Shown: positions 1 to 6,576, counted from the stretch's first letter. The stretch: 6,989 nt of DNA from an uncultured Clostridia bacterium (GCA_947177495.1 CAMWUS010000076.1:1-6989), one strand, 5' to 3'. The notes: generated from the sequence alone by a model not told the origin. A program made the numbers and translations.

Positions 1-977
1 TAATACGCGTGCGTGGGGCTAGAGATACTCTTCTTGCAAACGTCGATGACCTTGCACTCGTGCGTGAATTTCTGACCGAGCGTATAGCTGTAAATATCTT
101 CGTTGAGCACCAAAACGGGATCGGCGTCGTCGGTAATTTTACCGTCCTTCACGCGGACGCCGTCTTGCGTCTCCTCTTCCGTGCCGCCCGTAACTTTGAG
201 GGACTGCCCGTTGAGATTCTTCATGATAATTCTGGCTTGCTTGCCTTCCCCTGCCGTTGCCTTAAAGGTCATGGGAACGTTGGGCGTAGAAGACGAAGAG
301 GAATAGTATTCGAGGTAGTTGCCGCCTACGTTGGTGAACTCGCCCGCTTTCTGTCCGTTTACGTTTACCGCAAACGCACCCGCGGAAGAACCGCCCGCAA
401 GCGATACGGTGATGTCCGCCGCGCTGTTGCTAATATCGATTCTTTCGATTTTGGCTTCCGCTTCCTCATCGCCCGTAAAGTCCGCATTTTTTACGTAAAC
501 CTGCAACGAGCCTTCGCTCTCGCCTTTTACGAATACGATAGCGTTGGTCGCTTTGCCGTCTTTGGTGATGTTCTCTTCCTTGCTCTCGAACTCGATGCTG
601 TACTTATCGAAGGGAACCGCCCCGTCCTTTAACGCCACCGCGAAGGTGAGGCTGAAATAGTTTTCCACGCCTGCAAGTTCTTTCGCCGTGCCCGTATACC
701 ATTTTAAAGCAAGGTCGCGCTCGTAAGCGACGGAACCGCCGTTATCGATAACAAAGTTGACGTATGCGTCGTCGCCCGATTTATAAGCCAATACCTCGCC
801 CTTTGCGCCGCCCGTCGTCTTTGCGGCGAAGATGCCGTCGCTTCCGCCTGCGATATTATAAGTGGCGGCCGCCGAGGTTTTGCGCAAGTTGACGGGTGCA
901 AAAACAAAGCCCAAAGCGAGCGCAATCAGCATAAAAATAGATAATAGCGTGATAATGCGTGTTTTAACTTTACTCAT
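1..977 (-). CDS. Exported protein of unknown function, C-terminus beyond the window
   Basis: Reading from the ATG at 977-975 the frame is open for 325 codons to the left edge, where it ends in an incomplete codon beginning TA, so the true end is not visible. The first 38 residues form a signal peptide: basic MSKVKTR, a hydrophobic core at about residues 8-28 (LLSIFMLIALALGFVF), then a small-residue stretch TSAAA where cleavage is likely near residue 37. The mature part is rich in Gly, Ala, Ser, Asp, Glu and Lys, with alternating short hydrophobic stretches (for example YFSLTFAVAL, NAIVFVKG, SLQVYVKNA), which suggests beta-sandwich domains of a surface or secreted protein. It has a run of five Ser near residue 228 and two Cys near the visible end. 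I do not recognise a catalytic motif, sortase signal or lipobox. The start is supported by GGAG at 990-987, nine bases upstream, and by a good promoter further up. Sure that it is a gene; the function is unknown. Confidence 0.85.
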   Translation of the reverse strand, partial: MSKVKTRIITLLSIFMLIALALGFVFAPVNLRKTSAAATYNIAGGSDGIFAAKTTGGAKGEVLAYKSGDDAYVNFVIDNGGSVAYERDLALKWYTGTAKELAGVENYFSLTFAVALKDGAVPFDKYSIEFESKEENITKDGKATNAIVFVKGESEGSLQVYVKNADFTGDEEAEAKIERIDISNSAADITVSLAGGSSAGAFAVNVNGQKAGEFTNVGGNYLEYYSSSSSTPNVPMTFKATAGEGKQARIIMKNLNGQSLKVTGGTEEETQDGVRVKDGKITDDADPVLVLNEDIYSYTLGQKFTHECKVIDVCKKSISSPTHAY

Positions 978-1020
978 GAATGTGTGCTCCATACGGGCGC
1001 AATGCCCGAATATCTTATAT

Positions 1021-1049
1021 ATTGTACACGAAAATAGCATTTCCGTCAA
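1021..1049 (-). promoter_or_regulatory. SigA-type promoter of the exported-protein gene
   Basis: On the minus strand TTGACG (1049-1044) and TACAAT (1026-1021) are separated by exactly 17 bases, each one mismatch from consensus. Transcription would start near 1014 and give a leader of about 37 nt containing GGAG at 990-987. It lies in the 118-bp gap after the pseudouridine synthase stop, so the exported protein can be transcribed independently of the upstream pair. I see no convincing terminator hairpin between 1096 and 1050, so readthrough from upstream is also possible. Confidence 0.75.
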
Positions 1050-1095
1050 GCGGTAATGCCGTCTTTCCCGAAGAAAATCGCCCTTTCGCCCAAAT

Positions 1096-1809
1096 TTATG
1101 GCTTCACGACGGAAGAAAGATCGAACCTGCTCCAAGGCTCGCCCGCGGGCGGTTCCGATAAAAAGCGCATACGCTCCTGCGTAACGGGGTGCGTGAACGC
1201 AAGCGAGTACGCCCACAGCGCAAGCTTGCCCTTTTGCGCCCGTTCTCCGCCGTAGCGCATATCGCCGTAAACGGGGTGCGAAATGCCCGCCGTCTGCACG
1301 CGGATTTGATGACTTCTACCCGTATGTAATTTGATTTCGGTAAGCGCAAGCCCGCCCTCTTTTTGCAAAACTTCGTATTCGAGCAAAGCGTGCTTTGCGC
1401 CGTCGGTGCCCTGCGTGCTGAGATACACCATATTATTTACGGTGTTTTTCTTCAACCAATTTTCGAGCTTGCCTTTCTCGGGCGTGGGCGCGCCGACAAG
1501 CACCGTCAAATAGCGCTTTTCGAATTTCCCCGTTTTCATTTGCTCGGAAAGTCTGCCCGCCGCCTTGCTCGTTTTGGCGTACACCATCAGTCCGCCCGTA
1601 GGACGGTCCAACCGATGCACGAGCCCGATATAGACGTTGCCCTTTTTCTCGTACTTGACTTTCACGTACTCTTTGAGCATGTCGAGCAAATTCTCGTCGC
1701 CGCTCTCGTCGGGGCAGGACGCGATATTCTGCGGCTTTAACACCACGAGAATATGGTTATCCTCGTAGACGATTTCAAGCCCCTCTTGCTTTTTTGAAAT
1801 TTCACTCAT
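1096..1809 (-). CDS. RluA-family pseudouridine synthase
   Basis: This 237-residue protein should isomerise specific uridines to pseudouridine in rRNA or tRNA in the cytoplasm. The family signature HRLDRPTGGLMVYAKT lies at residues 65-80, with D68 as the expected catalytic aspartate; the usual form is HRLDRxTSGL, so PTGG is a variant but the Asp and both Arg are kept. The second conserved block GRSHQIRVQ is at 164-172 (usually RxHQIRVH), followed by HPVYGD at 178-183. It starts directly with the catalytic domain (LEIVYEDNHILVVLKP, residues 11-26) and has no N-terminal S4 RNA-binding domain, as in short RluA-like members. The ATG overlaps the stop of the upstream methyltransferase (ATGAGTGA), which suggests translational coupling; a strong GGAGG sits at 1825-1821, 11 bases upstream, a slightly long spacing. 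The target base cannot be assigned from sequence alone. Confidence 0.93.
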   Translation of the reverse strand: MSEISKKQEGLEIVYEDNHILVVLKPQNIASCPDESGDENLLDMLKEYVKVKYEKKGNVYIGLVHRLDRPTGGLMVYAKTSKAAGRLSEQMKTGKFEKRYLTVLVGAPTPEKGKLENWLKKNTVNNMVYLSTQGTDGAKHALLEYEVLQKEGGLALTEIKLHTGRSHQIRVQTAGISHPVYGDMRYGGERAQKGKLALWAYSLAFTHPVTQERMRFLSEPPAGEPWSRFDLSSVVKP

Positions 1810-2686
1810 TTACGTAAATTCCTCCCGCGCCGCAGGGAAGGGGAATCCCCTCCTCCGTAGGCAGTCCCACTTCGTACGCTTCCACCTTTCCCTTGCGCCC
1901 CGCAAGACAGAGCGTTAATAGGTTGGAGAGCACCGCAGGCTGTAACCCCGTTGTATAACTGTTGATTAAAAAGAACAGGGGCTCGTCCGTCAACAGCTGT
2001 GCGCATAACTTGACGAAGGGGTAAAGCCCCGTCTCGATTTTCCACATTTCGCCGCCCGGTCCTCTTCCGTAGGAAGGCGGGTCCATGACGATTGCATCGT
2101 ACTTGTTCCCGCGGCGAATCTCCCTTTGAACGAACTTCATGCAGTCGTCCACGATATACCGAATACCGCTCGTAAGCCCCGTGAGCCGTGCGTTTTCCCC
2201 CGCGCGCTCCACCATGCCCTTTGCGGCGTCTACGTGCGTGACTTCCGCGCCCGCCTTGCAAAGCGCGACGCTCGCCCCGCCCGTATAGGCGAAGAGGTTT
2301 AGCACCTTTACGCTTCCCCGCTCCGCACGCGCCTTTTTCACGAGCGCCGCAGTGCGTTCCCAATTGACCGCCTGTTCGGGGAAAAGTCCCGTATGCTTGA
2401 ACCCCATCGGCTTGATGAGAAATTTGAGCTTTTCTCCGTCGCCGAGGGGATAGGAAATATCCCATTCGGTAGGAATCGTGCGCCTGTATTCCCAAGCGCC
2501 GCCCCCCTTTTCGCTGCGGCGGTAAACGGCATCTACGCGGGAATCGGAGAACAAATCCCGCTCCGCGCCCCAAATGACCTGCGGGTCGGGACGGAGCAGG
2601 GTGACTTCCCCCCACCGCTCTAATTTATAGCCGTCGCCCGTAGCGAGCACGGTGTAATCTTTCCATTTGTCGGCAAGCTTTATCAT
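1802..2686 (-). CDS. Class I SAM-dependent methyltransferase, RlmI/RlmK-like (COG1092 type)
   Basis: This 294-residue protein should transfer a methyl group from S-adenosylmethionine, most likely to rRNA. Motif I is NLFAYTGGAS (residues 130-139), followed by the acidic ribose-binding position in HVDAA (151-155). Motif IV is MDPPSYGRG (201-209), typical of this family's DPPSF/Y signature. Near the C-terminus LPCGAGG (283-289) matches a conserved LPCGA-type ending I associate with short members of the family. The N-terminus (KLERWGEVTLLRPDPQVIW, 21-39) replaces the PUA domain of full-length RlmI, so it is a short form and its substrate is inferred only. No other Met lies near the N-terminus (the next is M94), and the ATG at 2686 fits the family start. 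There is no Shine-Dalgarno sequence; the promoter lies immediately upstream and implies a leaderless mRNA. Its stop overlaps the start of the pseudouridine synthase by 8 nt, so both are probably made from one transcript. Confidence 0.9.
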   Translation of the reverse strand: MIKLADKWKDYTVLATGDGYKLERWGEVTLLRPDPQVIWGAERDLFSDSRVDAVYRRSEKGGGAWEYRRTIPTEWDISYPLGDGEKLKFLIKPMGFKHTGLFPEQAVNWERTAALVKKARAERGSVKVLNLFAYTGGASVALCKAGAEVTHVDAAKGMVERAGENARLTGLTSGIRYIVDDCMKFVQREIRRGNKYDAIVMDPPSYGRGPGGEMWKIETGLYPFVKLCAQLLTDEPLFFLINSYTTGLQPAVLSNLLTLCLAGRKGKVEAYEVGLPTEEGIPLPCGAGGIYVNE

Positions 2687-2692
2687 ACCGTT

Positions 2693-2721
2693 ATTATACC
2701 GTTTCTCAAAAATTTTGTAAA
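2693..2721 (-). promoter_or_regulatory. SigA-type promoter placing the start site at the methyltransferase ATG
   Basis: On the minus strand TTTACA (2721-2716) and a perfect TATAAT (2698-2693) are separated by 17 bases. Six bases (AACGGT) separate the -10 from the ATG at 2686, so the expected +1 is the A of the start codon. It sits in the 53-bp gap downstream of the arabinofuranosidase stop and would drive the methyltransferase/pseudouridine synthase pair. I saw no terminator hairpin in that gap. Confidence 0.75.
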
Positions 2722-2739
2722 GTAATTTCCACTCAAGGC

Positions 2740-4692
2740 TTACTTCTTGAACACGAGCACTTGGAAGCTGTAAGGCGCAAGCGTGAGCGAGCGCGGTTCC
2801 ACGGGCGCGATATCCACGGGGGAAATTTTGTCGGGCTCATCCACCGTGTTGTAGTCGCTAAGCTCGCCCGAAAGACGGATAATGCGGGTAAGGCTCCCGA
2901 AATCGAAATCACCCTCCACCTCGACGGGCACTTCCTCCGCTCCGCTGTTTACCACCTTTACGTAAACGAATGCGTCGCGTTCGGTTGCCGAAGCATACAC
3001 GCCTTTGCCGTCCACCGTCGTCTTTAAAGAATCGTCGCCCGTGTAGAGGCTGTACAACTTTTGCACATGGTAGCTGGGAGAACCGTAAGCGGTTTTACCG
3101 TTGAACCAAATCATGTCGGGGCTCCACTGCGTGTAGCCGAGACGGGCAAACAGCGGCGCGTACGACTTCATCACAACGATATCCGCATTGCGCTCCATAC
3201 CCGTCATGAATGCGGCTTCCGCCCAAGCGCCCTCCCATACGTTTGCCTGCGGCGCGTTGAAGAGCGCGCAACCCGAACCGGGCACGTGCGCCGCATATTC
3301 GCCCGCATACACAAGCCCGCCGTCGCGCGGGTACTCGTCGTAAACGTTTACGTGCGAATACAACCATTCGGGAGAAACGTAGAAATGCTCGTCCGAACAA
3401 TACACGAAATTCGGGTTCTTTGCAAGATTTTTGCGCGTCCACTTCCATGCGCTCTTGTGCGAGTCGGTATCGACGGTGGGACCTACGGTGCCCACGATTT
3501 TCAAATCGGGGTAGCGCTCGTGAATGCGCTTTTCGAAGAGCTCGAAGCGTTTGTAAAATTCGTTGCCCGCGCGCTCCTTCGTCGTCTCCGTTTCCCACTG
3601 TTCGTTGCCCACGCCCAAATATTCGAGCTTGAAGGGCTCGGGGTGACCGAGGTCGGCGCGCACTCTGCCCCATACGGTGTTGATATCGCCGTTTGCAAAT
3701 TCCACGACGTCGAGCGCCTCTTGAATATACGTTTCAAGTTCGGGGCTGTCAAGGGGCACGAACTCCGTAGACATATACTGGCAGGCAATGCCCACGCTCA
3801 CCACGGGAAGCGGCTTCGCGCCGAGGTATTCCGCCAAGCGGAAATATTCGTAATATCCAAGCCCGAGCGTCTGCCCGTAGTGCGAATATTCGGAACGGAA
3901 ATTGTTGTCGGGTCCCGTTGCGTGTACCGCCCAACGGTTCCAATTGTGTTTTCTACGTTCCACCTGCCCAATGGTGTTTTTCCAAAGATAGCGGTTGGCA
4001 AGGTTATTGCCCTCCACCACGCAGCCGCCGGGGAAGCGCAAGAAGCCGGGCTTCATTTCCGCCATCAGCTCCACGAGGTCGCGGCGGAACACGCCCATCA
4101 CCGCGTTTGCGGGCATCAGCGAAAAGGCGTCGAGATGAATGATACCCGTCTTGCACAGGGTAATGCGGAAATCCGCTTTCTCGGCGTCTACCTTGCTCTT
4201 GGCATGGAAAGCGTAACGGTGCCATTGTCCGTCCGCTTTCAGCTTGATTTTCTTTTCTATGTAGGCGACATCTTTGCCGTATACGCCCACTTTGACTGCG
4301 CCCTTGTAGTCGTAGGAACGCGCGTAGAACGAGCACTTATATTCCTTGCCCGCCTGCAAATACACGCCGTCGTACGCCTTGTTCTTCATGCCCGTGTTTT
4401 CCGCGGCGGCAAGGCGCATGTAGTGCGGATTTTCGGGGAAGAGCGCGCGGTCGGTCTTTACTTTGAGCGCGACTTCCGCGCCTTGCGGATACACTTCCCA
4501 AGCGTAACTGCCGTCGTCTTCCACGATATAGTGGTCCCATTCGCCGTGGACGTCTTTCGCTTCGAAGTTGCGGTTTTCGAGCAACTCCGCATACAGCCCG
4601 CCGTCCAAGGCATAGTTGAGGTCTTCGAAAAACAACCCCACGCCGCCCGCAGTTACGGGCACTTTCCCCTCTCTATTTATGGTAATTTTCAT
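2740..4692 (-). CDS. GH51 alpha-L-arabinofuranosidase, intracellular
   Basis: This 650-residue retaining glycosidase should remove terminal alpha-L-arabinofuranosyl residues from arabinan or arabinoxylan oligosaccharides. There is no signal peptide, so it probably acts in the cytoplasm on imported oligosaccharides. Order of parts: a short N-terminal strand (1-45); a beta-sandwich region resembling a CBM4/9-type carbohydrate-binding fold (about 50-192); the catalytic (beta/alpha)8 barrel (about 195-530); and a C-terminal beta-sandwich typical of arabinofuranosidases (about 535-650). Family blocks are FLRFPGGCVVEGNNLANRY (217-235), the acid/base Glu in GVGNEQW (E364) and the nucleophile Glu in VYAGEYA (E465). 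The length is normal for the N-terminally extended GH51 type. The start at 4692 is chosen because GAGGG lies at 4704-4700 with 7-base spacing and homology begins at MKITINREGKV. It overlaps the transporter's 3' end by 20 nt, so translation is probably coupled. No arabinose catabolic gene is visible beside it. Confidence 0.94.
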   Translation of the reverse strand: MKITINREGKVPVTAGGVGLFFEDLNYALDGGLYAELLENRNFEAKDVHGEWDHYIVEDDGSYAWEVYPQGAEVALKVKTDRALFPENPHYMRLAAAENTGMKNKAYDGVYLQAGKEYKCSFYARSYDYKGAVKVGVYGKDVAYIEKKIKLKADGQWHRYAFHAKSKVDAEKADFRITLCKTGIIHLDAFSLMPANAVMGVFRRDLVELMAEMKPGFLRFPGGCVVEGNNLANRYLWKNTIGQVERRKHNWNRWAVHATGPDNNFRSEYSHYGQTLGLGYYEYFRLAEYLGAKPLPVVSVGIACQYMSTEFVPLDSPELETYIQEALDVVEFANGDINTVWGRVRADLGHPEPFKLEYLGVGNEQWETETTKERAGNEFYKRFELFEKRIHERYPDLKIVGTVGPTVDTDSHKSAWKWTRKNLAKNPNFVYCSDEHFYVSPEWLYSHVNVYDEYPRDGGLVYAGEYAAHVPGSGCALFNAPQANVWEGAWAEAAFMTGMERNADIVVMKSYAPLFARLGYTQWSPDMIWFNGKTAYGSPSYHVQKLYSLYTGDDSLKTTVDGKGVYASATERDAFVYVKVVNSGAEEVPVEVEGDFDFGSLTRIIRLSGELSDYNTVDEPDKISPVDIAPVEPRSLTLAPYSFQVLVFKK

Positions 4693-6400
4693 GTCTGTTC
4701 CCTCGCATGATATTTTCGTTATCTTTTTCTTTGTCAATGGAATGAGCGATAAAGGTAATGTGGTCAGCCGCACGCTCTAAGTTGCCGACGAGGTTGATAA
4801 ACACCCCCGAGTTTTCGGGTTGGCATTTGCCCTCGTTGAGGCGACTGATATGCTTTGCCACAATCTCGCGCTTTTGCGTATCAATTTCGTCTTCGAGCTT
4901 GTCCACTTCCGCAAGCCGCGCATGGTCGCGGTACAGATAAGTTGCAAGCGAAACCACGTAAAGGCTTTTCAAATTGTCGTACATATTCTGCGTAGCGTCG
5001 ATGAAATCGTCCGAGAAAATCAGCCCGTCGTCTACGTAGTGATCAGTATATTTGGTAACGTTGTCGGCAAGCTCGCCGATACGCACGATGTCGTTGAGCA
5101 CGTAGTGCAAGTTGGAAACGGTGCGCTCCTCTTCCATGACGAGCGCAGAAGCGGAGAGCTTTACGAGGTATTCCACCATTTTGCGGTTAGCTTTCCCGAG
5201 CTCCGCGTTGTGCGCTTGTACGAGTTCCTTTACGGAAACGTCTTTCCCCACAAACGCTTCAAAGGAGCTTGTGAGCGTGTCCATTGCATAGGAGAACATT
5301 CTGCCCGTCTCTTGATAGATATGCCCGAGGGCGACGGACGGAGAACGGAGCAGACGCTCGTCGAGCTCGATAACGAGTTCCTTTTTCTCCACACTCGCGC
5401 CTTTCTTGTCGCGCACGAGGTGGTCGGCAAGCTTCACGAAGCCGTTGACAAACGGCAGGAAGAGCGCGGTGCATATCACGTTGAACAGCGTATGGAACAG
5501 CGTGATTTGGAATTCGGGATTACTCGGGAAAGCGGGTACGATAATCGTTTCGGCAAAGCCCCGCCAACTCAGCATGATGATCATGAAGATGACCGCGCCG
5601 AACAGGTTGAACATAAAGTGAATGAGCGCGGCGCGCTTTGCGTTTGCGTTCGCGCCCATGGAAGAGAGCAACGCCGTCACGCAAGTGCCGATGTTCGAAC
5701 CGATGATAATGAAGAAGAGCGCGTTCCCGCCCATGCCGCTGAACAAGCCCGCCGCCGCCATGGTAATTACGATGGTGTTTACCGCGGTGGAAGACTGCAC
5801 GAGCGCCGTAATAAAGATGCCCACGAGCAAAAAGATAATGGGGGCAAACGGCGTATCGAGACCGCTGAAAAAGCTGTAAACGGCGGTGGATTCCGCCGGC
5901 CCCTCTCCGAAGTCGCGCGCGCCCGCCCGGGCGGGGCGGGCCCCGCCCAGCACGCCGCACCCCGCCAGGGCGTTGCGGCGCGTCTTGAAATTGTCGTGCT
6001 TGGCGAAGATCGTCATAAACGCGCCGATTGCGGCAAACGCTAAAAAGAAAATAGTAAAGCTGAGTTCGCTCCCCGTACTGCTTCCGAGCGCAATGATCCA
6101 AGCCGCAAGTGTCGTGCCGATGTTGGCGCCCATGATCATCGCCGTTGCCTGAAAGAGCGACATGATGCCCGCGTTTACAAGCCCGACGACCATAACGGTG
6201 GTGAACCCCGAATTCTGCGCGATTACCGTGACGGCTGCGCCCATGCCCACGCAGGCAAAACGGTTGGTCGCCGTTTTCCCGAGCAAGCTTTTCAGTCTGC
6301 TATGGGCAAGTCTCGTGAGATTTTCGGACATCATACGCATGCCGATGAGCAGCGCGCCCATTCCCCCGAGAATCGTCATGATAATCTTAACTATTTCCAT
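4673..6400 (-). CDS. Na/Pi-cotransporter-family membrane protein with C-terminal PhoU-like domain
   Basis: This 575-residue protein belongs to the NptA/PNaS (SLC34-like) family, which couples sodium entry to phosphate uptake or efflux across the membrane. The N-terminal half carries the two inverted Na/Pi repeats: GMGALLIGMRMMSENL (13-28), QNSGFTTVMVVGLVNAG (62-78) and MGANIGTT (90-97) in the first; ALVQSSTAVNTIVI (199-212) and IGSNIGTCVTALL (233-245) in the second. Membrane segments are visible at about 3-25, 66-90, 113-133, 184-203, 226-246, 262-278 and 299-322. Residues about 345-560 are a helical PhoU-like domain, with NDIVRIGELADNV (436-448) and NLERAADHITFIA (540-552). Two oddities: the first QSSS motif reads QNSG, and the helix expected near 148-163 is replaced by a hydrophilic Gly/Ala/Arg/Pro stretch encoded by an all-G/C block. 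The start has AGGAG at 6416-6412, 11 bases upstream. The last codons overlap the arabinofuranosidase start. The family is secure; the substrate is less so. Confidence 0.9.
   Translation of the reverse strand: MEIVKIIMTILGGMGALLIGMRMMSENLTRLAHSRLKSLLGKTATNRFACVGMGAAVTVIAQNSGFTTVMVVGLVNAGIMSLFQATAMIMGANIGTTLAAWIIALGSSTGSELSFTIFFLAFAAIGAFMTIFAKHDNFKTRRNALAGCGVLGGARPARAGARDFGEGPAESTAVYSFFSGLDTPFAPIIFLLVGIFITALVQSSTAVNTIVITMAAAGLFSGMGGNALFFIIIGSNIGTCVTALLSSMGANANAKRAALIHFMFNLFGAVIFMIIMLSWRGFAETIIVPAFPSNPEFQITLFHTLFNVICTALFLPFVNGFVKLADHLVRDKKGASVEKKELVIELDERLLRSPSVALGHIYQETGRMFSYAMDTLTSSFEAFVGKDVSVKELVQAHNAELGKANRKMVEYLVKLSASALVMEEERTVSNLHYVLNDIVRIGELADNVTKYTDHYVDDGLIFSDDFIDATQNMYDNLKSLYVVSLATYLYRDHARLAEVDKLEDEIDTQKREIVAKHISRLNEGKCQPENSGVFINLVGNLERAADHITFIAHSIDKEKDNENIMRGNRHENYHK
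4693..4704 (-). promoter_or_regulatory. Ribosome binding site that decides the arabinofuranosidase start
   Basis: GAGGG at 4704-4700 is followed by seven bases and then the ATG at 4692-4690. This favours 4692 over the in-frame ATG at 4773, which would add 27 residues lying wholly within the end of the transporter gene and resembling no GH51 N-terminus. The site is inside the transporter's last codons, so ribosomes ending the transporter will pass over it. Confidence 0.75.
5914..5948 (-). other. 35-bp all-G/C block inside the transporter gene
   Basis: Every base from 5914 to 5948 is G or C, far from the composition of the rest of the gene. It contains a perfect 14-bp palindrome CCCGCCCGGGCGGG (5922-5935) and a further 7-bp inverted pair GGGCGGG (5929-5935) / CCCGCCC (5942-5948). 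The frame stays open, but it encodes GGARPARAGAR where relatives have a hydrophobic helix, and neither alternative frame restores one. It may be a local assembly or sequencing error, a replacement, or a real divergence. Confidence 0.7.
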
Positions 6401-6437
6401 TCTTTCGTATACTCCTAAAAAGAACGTGGATAACCAT

Positions 6438-6467
6438 ATTATACCAATTATTATTGCCGTTTGTCAC
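6438..6467 (-). promoter_or_regulatory. Probable promoter of the transporter/arabinofuranosidase unit
   Basis: On the minus strand a perfect TATAAT (6443-6438) is preceded by TGG, making an extended -10 (TGGTATAAT). GTGACA (6467-6462) lies 18 bases upstream as a -35 with one mismatch. Transcription would start near 6431, giving a leader of about 31 nt that carries AGGAG at 6416-6412. Confidence 0.65.
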
Positions 6468-6488
6468 TTGTTTTTTATAACTTTGTCA
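6460..6488 (+). repeat. Direct repeats TTTGTCA at 22-bp spacing over the transporter promoter
   Basis: TTTGTCA occurs at 6460-6466 and again at 6482-6488, exactly 22 bp apart (two helical turns). A weak intermediate copy, TTTTTTA, sits in phase at 6471-6477. The left copy overlaps the proposed -35 of the transporter gene and the array extends upstream of it, the position expected for an activator site. The repeat is seen directly; a regulatory role is inference. Confidence 0.4.
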
Positions 6489-6544
6489 AAAAATATTTTA
6501 CGGCGAAAAAGTTCGCGCACAAGAAAAATCTGCCTTATCAAAAA

Positions 6545-6576
6545 ACCGCCGCATCTTGACAGGTTGAAGCGGAGGT
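6545..6576 (+). repeat. Imperfect inverted repeat flanking the -35 of the AraC-gene promoter
   Basis: ACCGCCGC (6545-6552) and GCGGAGGT (6569-6576) are inverted with one mismatch and a 16-base centre that contains the TTGACA -35 box. Its position would suit an operator that blocks RNA polymerase. Read on the minus strand, the same repeat is followed by six T, so it also resembles a weak terminator with a large loop. Confidence 0.35.

Noticed and set aside
9..632. 207-codon open frame on the plus strand at the left end
   Set aside because: It lies opposite the exported-protein gene, which has a promoter, ribosome binding site and signal peptide; the plus frame has none of these.
1808..1819. 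Perfect 12-bp palindrome ATTTACGTAAAT across the methyltransferase/pseudouridine synthase junction
   Set aside because: It is explained by coding sequence (Tyr-Val-Asn) plus the next start codon; too short and wrongly placed for a terminator, and no second copy is seen.
2687..2739. Rho-independent terminator after the arabinofuranosidase
   Set aside because: Only a weak 5-bp inverted pair overlaps the stop codon, without a following T-run; the gap is better explained by the methyltransferase promoter.
3061..4710. 549-codon open frame on the plus strand opposite the arabinofuranosidase
   Set aside because: The opposite strand encodes a full-length GH51 enzyme with both catalytic Glu. The antisense frame is a by-product of codon bias, has an Arg/His/Val-rich composition unlike a real protein, and has no ribosome binding site.
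4693..4773. Longer arabinofuranosidase start at 4773 adding 27 residues
   Set aside because: The extension lies wholly inside the transporter coding end and resembles no GH51 N-terminus, whereas 4692 has a well-placed GAGGG.
4820..6043. 407-codon open frame on the plus strand opposite the transporter
   Set aside because: It is antisense to conserved Na/Pi and PhoU motifs and shows no domain of its own; a codon-bias shadow.
6484..6489. Exact TTGACA on the minus strand as the transporter's -35
   Set aside because: Seventeen bases downstream lies TGACAA, not a -10; the perfect TATAAT at 6443-6438 is too far away (40 bases). The GTGACA at 6467-6462 fits better.
6503..6516. Small hairpin GCGAA-AAAG-TTCGC between the divergent genes
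   Set aside because: Only a 5-bp stem, with no T-run and no association with a gene end; likely chance.
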